Positions 31,738 through 39,810 of a stretch of DNA of 64,000 nt are shown here, piece after piece. The notes beneath the pieces are model-generated. The model made no database searches and had not been told where the DNA came from. It worked only from the letters and a program-made list of their open reading frames with translations. Made by a program: the position numbers and the translations under genes. Every line of letters begins with the position of its first letter. Position 1 is the first letter of the stretch. Source of the stretch: Actinomycetota bacterium. Lineage in GTDB: Bacteria > Actinomycetota > Thermoleophilia > Gaiellales > Gaiellaceae. The DNA lies in assembly GCA_013816245.1 (NCBI GenBank), contig JACDEU010000004.1, positions 49,766-113,765 of the forward strand, written 5' to 3'.

Positions 31738-31803
31738 GACCCTAGCCCACGCTCTGCAACAGGCAACTGTTGCTAGGGTCTATCACATGTGTGTTTTACA
31801 TGT
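31738..31803 (+). promoter_or_regulatory. PadR operator and nested inverted repeats
   Basis: ACATGT occurs at 31785-31790 and 31798-31803, giving ATGT-N7-ACAT, the form bound by PadR-family dimers, just ahead of the padR start. Upstream, GCAACAG/CTGTTGC (31756-31773) sits inside GACCCTAGC/GCTAGGGTC (31738-31780). These lie in the divergent promoter region, so autoregulation and control of the zinc-ribbon gene are both plausible. Confidence 0.6.
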
Positions 31804-31812
31804 AGGAAGGGG

Positions 31813-32202
31813 ATGAGGCCCGGTGGCGGCCGCGGCGCGCGCTGCCGCCGGATGGTGCGGCCCGGCCACTGGGGCGTCCGCGCCCGCGTAGAGCGCTTCA
31901 GCGAGCCTGCCCTCCTCCTGCTGCTGCGCGAACGCGCCACTCACGGCTACGAATTGCTCGAAGCCTTGCCTGCCCTGACCGGAGAGGCGCGCGTCGACAT
32001 GGGCAACCTCTACCGGGTCCTCCGGGCGCTCGAAGAGGACGGGCTAGTCACCTCTCGTTGGGAGTCCGGCGACCCCGGCCCGGCGAAGCGCATCTACGAG
32101 CTGACGGAGCAAGGCCGGCGCCTGCTCGACGAGTGGGCCGCGGCGTTGCTGCGTTCGCGCGATCGCCTCGACACGTTCCTCCAACGCTACGAAGGGGGGT
32201 GA
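31813..32202 (+). CDS. PadR family transcriptional regulator
   Basis: A 129-residue regulator. The ATG at 31813 follows AGGAAGGGG. The winged helix is clear: ALLLLLRERATHGYELLEAL, then DMGNLYRVLRALEEDGLVTS (the recognition helix) and GPAKRIYELTEQGRRLLDEW (the wing). A short C-terminal helix provides dimerisation. The Gly/Arg-rich head (about 20 residues) is unusual for the family. It is followed after 2 nt by a small partner gene. Confidence 0.88.
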   Translation: MRPGGGRGARCRRMVRPGHWGVRARVERFSEPALLLLLRERATHGYELLEALPALTGEARVDMGNLYRVLRALEEDGLVTSRWESGDPGPAKRIYELTEQGRRLLDEWAAALLRSRDRLDTFLQRYEGG

Positions 32203-32204
32203 AC

Positions 32205-32390
32205 ATGCACCACGGACGCAGACGACACCATCGCGGCTTCGCCAGCCGCTGGTACGACCGGACGAATGTTCTCGAACGGCTCGAGACCTACCAGCGCGAT
32301 CTCGAGCAAGAGCTCGCGGACGTCTCCGATCTGATCGAGCGACTCAGAGCCGGTGAAGCACCCGGCCAGCCGCAAGCTCAGAGCGTGTAA
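32205..32390 (+). CDS. 61-residue coiled-coil partner of PadR
   Basis: A small protein with an ATG after GGGGGGTGAAC. The head is His/Arg-rich (HHGRRRHHRGF) and the rest is one amphipathic helix (NVLERLETYQRDLEQELADV, then SDLIERLRAG). DUF5320-like proteins of this shape often follow PadR genes. It may form a coiled coil with, or modulate, the regulator. Confidence 0.75.
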   Translation: MHHGRRRHHRGFASRWYDRTNVLERLETYQRDLEQELADVSDLIERLRAGEAPGQPQAQSV

Positions 32391-32402
32391 CTGGAGGCTT
32401 TC

Positions 32403-32428
32403 GAGGCGAAGGCGCAAGCCTTCGCCTC
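32403..32428. terminator. bidirectional hairpin between convergent genes
   Basis: GAGGCGAAGGC and GCCTTCGCCTC form a perfect 11-bp stem with a GCAA loop, lying between the PadR partner gene (ends 32390) and the EF-G-like gene (ends 32448). There is no T-tract on either side, so termination would depend on the stem alone. Confidence 0.6.
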
Positions 32429-32447
32429 CAGGTCTCCCGAGCGCGGC

Positions 32448-34496
32448 TCAGACCTTGGCCTCTTCCTTCTCCTTCTTCGCGCCCTCGATCACCTTCTGCG
32501 CGATGTGCGTCGGGACCTCCTCGTAGCGCAGGAAGTGCATGTGGTAGTCGCCGCGCCCTCCGGTCATCGATGTCAGGGCCTGCGAGTACGTGAGGATCTC
32601 TGCCATCGGGACCTCGGCCTTGATCGTCGTCATCCCTCCGCTCGGCTCCATCCCCTGCAGGCGGCCGCGCCGCGAGTTCAGGTCACCGTTGACCGCGCCG
32701 ACCGCCTCGTCCGGTGTCGACACCTCGACCTCCATGATCGGCTCGAGCAGAACGGGGTCCGCCTTCTCGTACGCCGACTTGAACGCCATCGAGCCCGCAA
32801 TCTTGAAAGCCATCTCCGACGAGTCGACCGTGTGGTACGAGCCGTCGACGAGGACGACGCGCAGACCCTGCACGGGCGCCCCGGCGAGCTCGCCGTGCAC
32901 CATCGCCTCCTGAATGCCCTTGTCGACCGCAGGGCGGAAGCTCTGGGGAATCACGCCGCCGACGATCTTGTCGACGAACTCGTAGCCCTGATGGCCGTCC
33001 AGCGGCTCGAGAACGATGACGCAGTCGCCGAACTGACCGCGTCCGCCGGTCTGTTTCTTGTAACGACCCTGCGCACGCGATTCCTTGCGAATCGTCTCCA
33101 GGTAAGGCACCCGCGGCTGGTGCAGCTCCACCTCGACGTTGAAGCGGCTCTTCAGCCGGTCGACGGCTACCTCGACGTGGATCTGTGAGAGCCCCGTCAG
33201 CAACTGCTCGCCCGTCTGCGGGTCACGACGCATCTGAATTGTCGGATCCTCTTCCCCGAGCCGCCGCAATCCGGCTGCCATCTTCTCTTCGTCGCCCTTC
33301 GCCTTCGGCGTCACGGCGAAGCTCATCACGGGCTCCGGAAAGCCGATGTCGGGCAGCTCGACCTGCCGCTCGGCGTCGAGCAGCACGTCGCCGGTCTGCG
33401 TCTCCTTGAGCTTGGCTACGGCGCCGATGTCGCCCTCGCCGAACTCCGCGACCTGCACGTGGTCCTTGCCCTGCAGCTCCATCAGCTGGCCGAGGCGCTC
33501 CTTCGCGTGCGAGCGGCTGTTCACGATCGTCGAGTCGCCGTTCAGCGTGCCGTTCAGCACGCGGAAGACGTTGATGCGCCCGGCGAACGGATCGGCGATC
33601 GTCTTGAAGACGAACGCGGCGGTACCGCCGCCGTCGACGCTGATCGGCGCGCCCTTCTTCGCCGGCGAAGGGACACCCTCGACAAGCAGGTCGAGGACGG
33701 CGGTTGTGCCGAGATTCTTCGAGGCGACGCCGCACGCGACCGGGAAGACGTCTCCACGTGTGACCGCCTCCTTCAGTGCCTTCGCAACCTCCTCGGTCGA
33801 GAGCTCCTGGCCGTCGAGGTAGCGCTCCATCAATCCCTCGTCGGTCTCGACGACCGAGTCGAGAAGCTTCTCGCGGTACTCCTGCACCTCGGCCTCCAGC
33901 TCGTCCGGAATCGCAGTCGGCTTCGACTCGCGCTCTCCGTTCGGGTCCATGTACGCCTGCATGTGCAAAAGGTCGACGATGCCGGTGAGCTCGTGCTCGC
34001 TGCCGATCGGGAGATGAACGGCGACGCACTTGTCGGAGAGCTGCGTGCGCATCGCCTCGAGGGCGCGGTAGAAGTCGGCGCGCTCGCGGTCGAGCATGTT
34101 CACGAAGAGCACACGCGAGAGACCCCCTTCCTCGGCGCGGTGCCAGTGCCGGGTCGTCTGCACCTCCACGCCCATGACGGCGCTGACGACGAACACGGCG
34201 CCTTCGACCACGCGCAATGCGGCAATCACATCGCCCTGGAAGCCGGCGTCGCCGGGCGTGTCGATCAGGTTGATCTTCCGGCCTTGCCACTCGACGTGCT
34301 CGAGCGAAGCGGACAACGACATCTGGCGCCGCTGCTCGTCCTCGTCCCAGTCGCTGACGGTGGAGCCTGCCTCGACCGTCCCGAGCCTGTTGGTTGCCCC
34401 AGCCTGGAAGAGGAGCGCCTCGACGAGGGAGGTCTTCCCAGTCCCACGGTGTCCGACGACGGCGACGTTGCGGATCTTCCCCGGCTCCACTGGCAT
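32448..34496 (-). CDS. EF-G-like translational GTPase paralogue
   Basis: A 682-residue protein with all five EF-G domains. G1 is VVGHRGTGKTSLVEALL near 14, G3 is LIDTPGDAGFQGDV near 77. G4, normally NKxD, reads VNMLDRERADFYRALE near 132, so the lysine that contacts guanine is Met. The C-terminal domains (EVEVSTPDEAVGAVNGDLNS, SRRGRLQGMEP and SMTGGRGDYHMHF) are well kept. It is the second-EF-G type found in actinobacteria, not the main fusA that lies in the str operon. It may act in ribosome recycling or stress, with weaker guanine specificity. Confidence 0.88.
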   Translation of the reverse strand: MPVEPGKIRNVAVVGHRGTGKTSLVEALLFQAGATNRLGTVEAGSTVSDWDEDEQRRQMSLSASLEHVEWQGRKINLIDTPGDAGFQGDVIAALRVVEGAVFVVSAVMGVEVQTTRHWHRAEEGGLSRVLFVNMLDRERADFYRALEAMRTQLSDKCVAVHLPIGSEHELTGIVDLLHMQAYMDPNGERESKPTAIPDELEAEVQEYREKLLDSVVETDEGLMERYLDGQELSTEEVAKALKEAVTRGDVFPVACGVASKNLGTTAVLDLLVEGVPSPAKKGAPISVDGGGTAAFVFKTIADPFAGRINVFRVLNGTLNGDSTIVNSRSHAKERLGQLMELQGKDHVQVAEFGEGDIGAVAKLKETQTGDVLLDAERQVELPDIGFPEPVMSFAVTPKAKGDEEKMAAGLRRLGEEDPTIQMRRDPQTGEQLLTGLSQIHVEVAVDRLKSRFNVEVELHQPRVPYLETIRKESRAQGRYKKQTGGRGQFGDCVIVLEPLDGHQGYEFVDKIVGGVIPQSFRPAVDKGIQEAMVHGELAGAPVQGLRVVLVDGSYHTVDSSEMAFKIAGSMAFKSAYEKADPVLLEPIMEVEVSTPDEAVGAVNGDLNSRRGRLQGMEPSGGMTTIKAEVPMAEILTYSQALTSMTGGRGDYHMHFLRYEEVPTHIAQKVIEGAKKEKEEAKV

Positions 34497-34512
34497 GCGC
34501 TAGCTCCTCCTG

Positions 34513-34540
34513 GCGACGCGGTTAGACGCGGTTGGACGCG
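34513..34540 (-). repeat. 10-bp tandem repeat ahead of the EF-G-like gene
   Basis: The unit GACGCGGTT(A/G) occurs two and a half times (GACGCGGTTA, GACGCGGTTG, GACGCG) directly upstream of the ribosome binding site of the EF-G-like gene. It lies where an operator would be, but no protein can be named. Confidence 0.5.
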
Positions 34541-34631
34541 ATCGTACTTCCCTCAGCTAGGTGGAGGGAACGGAAGTGCGTCATCCGAGAGGGCGGAATC
34601 AGACGGCCGCCCGGGCGAGCAGGACACCTAG

Positions 34632-35423
34632 TCAGTGTTCGAGGGAAGTCCGCGTGGTGGAGCCTGACAGCCGCGCCTTCAAGCGCAGGATCGCCTTCGT
34701 GTGGAGCTGCGAGACGCGGGACTCCGTCACCCCGAGCACCTCACCGATCTCGCGCAGGGTCAGCTCCTCGTAGTAGTAGAGGGTGACCACAAGCTTCTCC
34801 CGCTCCGGCAGCCGCGCGATCGCCTCTCCGATCGCCTCCTTCATCTCCGTCTGGGACAACGAGCCCTGCGGGTCGGGCGCGTCGATGTCCTCGATCGTGT
34901 CGATCATCGCCACCGAGTCGCCGCCACTGGTGTTGACGGTCCACAGCTCGTCGAGCGCGGCGATCGAGGAGCGGGAGATGTCGGTGAGCGCCTCGTTCAG
35001 CTCGTCGACGGAAAGACCGAGCTTCTCGGCGATCTCCTCGTCGGTCGGCGCCCGGTGGATCTTGCGCTCGAGCTCGGCCATCGCCCGCTCGATGTCGCGC
35101 GCGCGGGCACGCACCGAACGCGGGACCCAGTCCATGGCCCGCAGCTCGTCGATGATCGAGCCCTTGATGCGCGCGATCGCGTACGTCTCGAACTTGACGT
35201 CGCGTTCCGGATCGTAACGCTCGATCGCGCCGATCAGACCGAGCAGCCCGTAGGACACGAGGTCACCTTCGTCGACATGCGCCGGGAGCCCCGAGCCGAG
35301 CCGGCCGGCCACGTACTTCACGAGCGGTGCGTACGTGAGGATCAAGCGGTCGCGAAGCGCCTTATCGTCCTTGTTCGTGCTGAACTGCAGCCAGAGCGAC
35401 TTGGTGTCTTCGGCCTCGGCCAC
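34632..35423 (-). CDS. whiG: sigma factor of the FliA/WhiG family
   Basis: A 263-residue group 3 sigma factor. Region 2 is DLVSYGLLGLIGAIERYDPE and VKFETYAIARIKGSIIDELR near 55-95, followed by WVPRSVRARARDIERAM (region 3). Region 4 is LTLREIGEVLGVTESRVSQL near 225, with the KAILRLK helix. The GTG at 35423 is the start that matches family length. No flagellar genes are visible, so a WhiG-like role in development or surface structures is more likely than motility. It lies 26 nt after a small membrane protein gene and is likely co-transcribed with it. Confidence 0.9.
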   Translation of the reverse strand: MAEAEDTKSLWLQFSTNKDDKALRDRLILTYAPLVKYVAGRLGSGLPAHVDEGDLVSYGLLGLIGAIERYDPERDVKFETYAIARIKGSIIDELRAMDWVPRSVRARARDIERAMAELERKIHRAPTDEEIAEKLGLSVDELNEALTDISRSSIAALDELWTVNTSGGDSVAMIDTIEDIDAPDPQGSLSQTEMKEAIGEAIARLPEREKLVVTLYYYEELTLREIGEVLGVTESRVSQLHTKAILRLKARLSGSTTRTSLEH

Positions 35424-35449
35424 CCGCAGAGGATACGCGGTGTTTCGGC

Positions 35450-35626
35450 TTACCTGAAAGCGCGGAGAGCGAGCGATGCCAGCCAGATCGCAAGGGCAGC
35501 AGCCGCGAGCGCGACGATCCATCGTCCAGCCTCTCTTCCGGCCCCATGTCCGGCCGTGAAGGCGACGCCCGCGAAGGCGAGGGCGAGCAGGGAAAAGAGA
35601 GCACCCATCGCCGGCCGCTGGCTCAT
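35450..35626 (-). CDS. 58-residue two-helix membrane protein upstream of the sigma factor
   Basis: An ATG-started frame encodes two hydrophobic segments (MGALFSLLALAFAGVAF and WIVALAAAALAIWLASLAL) joined by a Gly/Arg/Glu-rich loop. Hydrophobic pattern and clean ends support a real gene. It is followed after 26 nt by the sigma factor, which suggests a membrane partner or regulator for it, though it has no anti-sigma domain. Confidence 0.6.
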   Translation of the reverse strand: MSQRPAMGALFSLLALAFAGVAFTAGHGAGREAGRWIVALAAAALAIWLASLALRAFR

Positions 35627-35672
35627 GACGGCAAGGATCGCAAATGAGCCGGGCTACAATTCCCACAAGCCC

Positions 35673-35745
<73 letters not shown>

Positions 35746-35934
35746 CATCACTGTTCAGGCCGAAATCCACGCGTTAGCAGCGGGTTTCGGTGTCTTCGGG
35801 GACGTTCTCGTTCTCCGCCCAAGACCGCCCAAACCCGCTCGTTCTGGGTGCCGCCTGGCGCGCAACTGGCGCGCACCACCCAACGAAAAAGCGCGGGCAG
35901 CGCCGACGGGAACCCGCCAAACGAGGCGGCATAC

Positions 35935-36431
35935 TTGAAGCATGACGACCCAACACGCCCCGTCGTTGACCGCCTGCTCACCGTGCCGAAGTCGCTGCGC
36001 TTCTGCGCTGCTCCGTCAAGAGCGTTCGCCGCTACAGCGTCGAGGGCAGGCTGCCGCGCGTCCAGCTCGTCGAGCGCGGCGCGTGGAAGTTCAGGGCCAA
36101 GGACGTGCAGGCGTTCATAACCGCAGGTGAACTCGAAGCGCCTACATGTGGGCCGGTGTGCGCCAGCTGCGAGCCAGCGCGAACCAACGGTGAGTGCCGC
36201 GCCCGGCGACCAAAGCCACCCGGTTTGACGCCGGATCGGCCCTACACTTTGAGCCGTGGCCGAGGTGACGCTCCCGGCTCTTATCAAGGGGTATCACCAG
36301 GGCAGGGCGTCACGTGGAGCTTTATTGAAATAAAGCTCGGGCGGATCAGCGGCAGCTACTGGGTTGACGACACGGATGGGCGACCGGGCGCACTGCGCGG
36401 TGCTGTTCACGATGGAGTGGAGGACGCATGA
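35935..36431 (+). pseudogene. frameshifted excisionase/HTH gene relic
   Basis: Two frames join to a MerR-like excisionase domain: DRLLTVPK (to about 35990), then in the next frame VAALLRCSVKSVRRYSVEGR and LPRVQLVERGAWKFRAKDVQ. A single missing base near 35990 (AAGTCGC for AAGGTCGC) explains the break. The frame stays open to 36431 but later residues do not look like protein. It lies beside tRNA-Trp, a usual integration target. The bases 36432-36592 hold nothing I can support. Confidence 0.6.
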
Positions 36432-36592
36432 CGAGCACGGAACGCGGCATGCCGACAAGCTCGCCCAGCGGGCCGCGCCGGGTTCGGTTCGGCGAGGGTT
36501 GTGAATGCTCGAGCGAGCGACTCAGCGTGCTTCGTACACGTTCCTCGTCGCCTCGCCTCTGTTCTCTCCTCTTGTACGCGCGACTACTCGCG

Positions 36593-37399
36593 TCATCGGC
36601 GGCGAACAGCTGTGACCGTGAATCTCGCTGTACCCGTGTTGGCGCTTTTGTCCACGGCGGTGCAGGCCACGACCGTGCGGCCGATGCGGAACCTGCTCCC
36701 GGATTTCGGCCGACACGTTGTTGGCACGGTGCCGTCGACCTCGTCCTTGGCGGTGACGGCGTACGTCACACGGACGTGCGTCGCCGTCCGCGGGGCCCGG
36801 ACGTGTTTCGCAATGGCCCCGATGAGCGTCGGCGGTGTGATGTCGAAGTCGAGGCCCGGCACGGTGAGTGTGCCCTTCCAGCTCTCGCGTCCATGTCGGC
36901 CGGTTGGCGTCTCGGTGCGCAGCGTCGGCTCGAGCGTTCCGCTGCCCGTTGCTCCCGCGTATATGCCCGTACCACCCGTTACCGTGAACGTTTGGGTCTG
37001 TGTCCTGATCGACTCGGCGCCGACGCACTGGCCCGCGGCGACAACGACGTGAATCTCGCCTTTGTTCGCCACCGTGAACTGGATGGGGTAGCCGAGCGCC
37101 CTGCCGCTGCCCTCGTCGCACGTTGGCGCGCCGAGGTCCACGTAGAACTCGTACCTCCCGGTGACTTGTCCCAGGCCCGGAAACGGGCCCTCGATCGTGC
37201 GGACGGCACAGTCCTCCGCGCCGGCGACAGGCGGACACGCACCGAGTTGCGACGAGAGCCTGAGCGACGCATTCATGGTCAGCGCGGCCGCCACGCGCTC
37301 CGTGTCCGACGTCGCCGGTCCTGCGAGCGCTCCTGCGACCCCTGCGAAGATCGCGGCCGCGGGAACGAGCACCTTACGCGTCCGTCTCACCTCGAGCAT
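36593..37399 (-). CDS. secreted protein with C-terminal HYR-like domain
   Basis: A 268-residue protein with signal peptide RRTRKVLVPAAAIFAGVAGA. The middle has GRYEFYVDLGAPTCDEGSGR and TQTFTVTGGTGIYAGATGSG, the latter like the G-x-G-x-Y-x-G-A-x-G pattern of allene-oxide-cyclase-barrel-like secreted domains. The last 80 residues (DITPPTLIGAIAKHVRAP, VTYAVTAKDEVDGTVPTTCR and VVACTAVDKSANTGTARFTV) form an HYR-type beta-sandwich. Probably a surface or matrix protein. It is divergent from the GH-like gene across a 14-bp palindrome. Confidence 0.8.
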   Translation of the reverse strand: MLEVRRTRKVLVPAAAIFAGVAGALAGPATSDTERVAAALTMNASLRLSSQLGACPPVAGAEDCAVRTIEGPFPGLGQVTGRYEFYVDLGAPTCDEGSGRALGYPIQFTVANKGEIHVVVAAGQCVGAESIRTQTQTFTVTGGTGIYAGATGSGTLEPTLRTETPTGRHGRESWKGTLTVPGLDFDITPPTLIGAIAKHVRAPRTATHVRVTYAVTAKDEVDGTVPTTCRPKSGSRFRIGRTVVACTAVDKSANTGTARFTVTAVRRR

Positions 37400-37427
37400 T
37401 CTAGGGCCTCCTCGTGCGCGTTTCGTC

Positions 37428-37441
37428 CCGCTATATAGCGG
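37428..37441. promoter_or_regulatory. 14-bp palindrome CCGCTATATAGCGG in divergent region
   Basis: This perfect palindrome lies 28 nt upstream of the HYR-protein start and about 100 nt before the GH-like gene. Its AT centre could serve as a -10 element in either direction or as an operator. Confidence 0.45.
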
Positions 37442-37497
37442 ATTCTCGATCGACTCGTAAATGGGCCACTCGGCCTATGGCGTCCACCATACGGCTG

Positions 37498-37531
37498 CTG
37501 TGAGTGGATGGATGCTGTGAGTGGATGGATG
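37498..37531 (+). repeat. 17-bp perfect tandem repeat over the start codon
   Basis: CTGTGAGTGGATGGATG occurs twice head to tail. The last ATG of the second unit is the preferred start of the GH-like gene. The unit length is not a multiple of three, so the first unit reads into a stop. Confidence 0.85.
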
Positions 37532-38671
37532 AGGCCTCTGCGGCTCCTCGTCCTCGGTGTGCTCCTCTTCGCAGTCGCTGCCGCAGCGCCGCGGCAGGCA
37601 GAGACCACTCACCTGAAGATCATCGTCGGCGTCACCGACGACACGGCCAAGTGGATGAACCGGCAGGAAGGGATCGTCGGCGTTCACCGCGACCTCCGGC
37701 TGATGGCGGTCCGCGTGACGATTCACTGGAAGCCTGGACAGGTGCGACCGACGCGGCTGCAGCAGGTCTACTTGCACCGGATCGCGCGCATGGTGCAGCT
37801 GAACGACCGCATCGTGCTCGCGGTGTACAACACCGCTCGCTACGCACCGACGAACGCGCGCCTGCGTAACCAGTACTGCTCGTTCCTCCGCGGAGCCGTT
37901 CGGCGCATTCCACTCATCCACGACGTCGAGATCTGGAACGAGGCCAACTCTCCCGCCTACTGGCCCCAGACCGACGGGGCGGCGAGCTACGCCGCGCTCC
38001 TTGCGCGTTGCTACGACGGCTTGCACAACCGCCCCGGTCCGATCAACGTCATCAGCTCGACGGCTTCACGCCATGACCCGGCGAGCTTCGTCTTCGCGTT
38101 GGGCGACGCGTACCGCGCGAGCGGGCGGACACGTCAGCTCTTCGACACGTTCGGCCACAACCCATACCCGGCGGACTCCGCCGAGCCGCCCTGGGTCCTC
38201 CACGAGGGCTCGGACCTGATCGCGGAGGGCGACTACGAGACTCTGATGAACGTCCTCCGCACCGCCCTCGACGGCACGCCTCAGCCCGTGCCGGGCATGC
38301 GTGGTGTGACGATCTGGTACGTCGAAGACGGGTTTCAGACCGTGGCGCCGCCGGACAAGGTGCGGTACTACCACGGTCGCGAGAACGACCTGCACGCGAT
38401 TCCTGCACTCTCGCCGCGAGGGGACCGGCGCGTCGTCGACCAGGCGACGCAGTTACGCGACGCGATCCTGCTCGCGTACTGCCAACCGGCCGTCTCCGGA
38501 TTCCTCAACTTCGGCTTGCTCGACGAGGACCGCCTGGGCGGCTGGCAGGCTGGCCTGCTCTGGCGGGACGGGACTCGGAAGCCTTCATACGACACGTTCA
38601 AAGCGGCAATCGCAGAGGTGCGCAGGCGTGACACCGACTGCTCCAGGTTCCGCGGCGCGCCGAGCGCCTGA
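37529..38671 (+). CDS. secreted GH-A-clan-like glycoside hydrolase
   Basis: A 380-residue protein. The ATG at 37529 gives the signal peptide MRPLRLLVLGVLLFAVAAAA. The TIM-barrel has HDVEIWNEANSPAYW near 140, which matches the WNEp acid/base strand of clan GH-A enzymes, and GVTIWYVEDGFQTV near 260, where a strand-7 Glu (nucleophile position) is present. Substrate unknown. A start at 37508 is possible but adds only a polar head. The 17-bp tandem repeat covers this start. Confidence 0.72.
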   Translation: MRPLRLLVLGVLLFAVAAAAPRQAETTHLKIIVGVTDDTAKWMNRQEGIVGVHRDLRLMAVRVTIHWKPGQVRPTRLQQVYLHRIARMVQLNDRIVLAVYNTARYAPTNARLRNQYCSFLRGAVRRIPLIHDVEIWNEANSPAYWPQTDGAASYAALLARCYDGLHNRPGPINVISSTASRHDPASFVFALGDAYRASGRTRQLFDTFGHNPYPADSAEPPWVLHEGSDLIAEGDYETLMNVLRTALDGTPQPVPGMRGVTIWYVEDGFQTVAPPDKVRYYHGRENDLHAIPALSPRGDRRVVDQATQLRDAILLAYCQPAVSGFLNFGLLDEDRLGGWQAGLLWRDGTRKPSYDTFKAAIAEVRRRDTDCSRFRGAPSA

Positions 38672-38776
38672 CCGCGCCGCAAGAGCCGGCCTCCGGGAGC
38701 ATCTACTCCACGGCAAGACGGGGGAGGTCGGTCAGAGGGGCTTCCCCGTCTAGCCTTCACGGTAGGCTGCGCCGCC

Positions 38777-39463
38777 GTGCGTGTGTCATTCCTCGTGCCC
38801 GCCTACAACGAGTCGGCAACGATCATCGAGATCCTCGACCGCGTCGACGATCTCGACCTCGAGAAGCAGATCGTCGTCGTCGACGACGGGTCGACGGACG
38901 GGACGGGAGACCTCGTCGAGTCCTGGCGGGCCAACCGTGACGACGTCGTCCTCGTCCGCCAGCAGAACGGGGGCAAGGGAGCGGCGGTGCGCGCCGCCAT
39001 TCCTCATGCCGACGGCGACATCGCCGTCATCCAGGATGCCGACCTGGAGTACGACCCGGCCGACGTTCCCGCACTGATCGAGCCGATCGAGCGCGGTAGC
39101 GCAGATGTCGTCTACGGCTCGCGACTGTCCGGCGGAAAGCCACAACGTGCGTACTTCTTCTGGCACCTCGTCGGGAACAAGTTCCTCTCGCTGCTGACGA
39201 ACATTCTCTTCAACACGACGCTGTCCGACATGGAGACGGGGTACAAGGCGTTTCGCATCGAGGTCCTGCGATCGCTCGATCTCAAGCAGAACGGCTTCGG
39301 CATCGAGCCGGAGATCACTGCGAAGGTCTGCAAGCGGAAGCTCCGCGTCTACGAGCTCCCGATCGCGTACTACGGCCGAACCTACGCAGAAGGGAAGAAG
39401 ATCACATGGAGGGACGGGTTCAAGGCGATTCGCGTCCTACTCAGCGTCCGTCTGTTCGGCTGA
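38777..39463 (+). CDS. GT2 polyprenyl-phosphate glycosyltransferase (DPM1-like)
   Basis: A 228-residue GT-A enzyme. Motifs: FLVPAYNESATIIEILD at the start, VVDDGSTDGTGDLVE near 35, NGGKGAAVRAAI near 63, the DxD site IQDADLEYDPADVP near 80 and METGYKAFR near 153, with TWRDGFKAIRVL at the end. There are no C-terminal helices, so it is the soluble dolichol-phosphate-mannose-synthase type. It would make a polyprenyl-phosphate sugar donor, used by membrane GT-C enzymes such as that at 39807. GTG start. Confidence 0.9.
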   Translation: MRVSFLVPAYNESATIIEILDRVDDLDLEKQIVVVDDGSTDGTGDLVESWRANRDDVVLVRQQNGGKGAAVRAAIPHADGDIAVIQDADLEYDPADVPALIEPIERGSADVVYGSRLSGGKPQRAYFFWHLVGNKFLSLLTNILFNTTLSDMETGYKAFRIEVLRSLDLKQNGFGIEPEITAKVCKRKLRVYELPIAYYGRTYAEGKKITWRDGFKAIRVLLSVRLFG

Positions 39464-39810
39464 CGGTCGTCCTCGCTGCGATCTTCTTCGCAGCGCTCGC
39501 TGCGTCGGCCCTCCTGTCGGCATACCACGTGCGCGGTCAGGTGCGCGACGCGGTCACCCGCGACTCGAAGCTGACCGCCGCCGAACGCCGCCACGCCGCG
39601 GGCGACCGACTCGGATTCGACCCCGCGCCGTTCGATGCTTTCCGCGGGCGACTGAGTCGCAGGGACCGATACGCGGTGGACGTTCCGCCGGGCGCGAAGG
39701 GACCGTTCATCACGCGCGGGGCTGTCGTGCGCGCCTACGCCGCCTTCTACTTCCTGCCTGCGATTCAGGTCACTCGGGCGGATCGGGTGTTCCACTTCCA
39801 CTTCCGATGA
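39406..39810 (+). CDS. membrane-anchored hypothetical protein
   Basis: A protein of 134 residues from the ATG at 39406, or 116 from a CTG at 39460 that lies in a CTGA overlap with the GT2 stop. The membrane anchor is LTVVLAAIFFAALAASALLS, then an extracytoplasmic domain with AVTRDSKLTAAERRHAAGDR and RRDRYAVDVPPGAKGPF. It couples to the next gene by an ATGA overlap. No domain is recognised; the context suggests a helper in sugar transfer. Confidence 0.6.
   Translation: MEGRVQGDSRPTQRPSVRLTVVLAAIFFAALAASALLSAYHVRGQVRDAVTRDSKLTAAERRHAAGDRLGFDPAPFDAFRGRLSRRDRYAVDVPPGAKGPFITRGAVVRAYAAFYFLPAIQVTRADRVFHFHFR

Noticed and set aside
36428..37438. A 336-codon plus-strand frame over the HYR-domain gene
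   Set aside because: No motifs; the minus strand encodes a signal peptide and an HYR-like domain.
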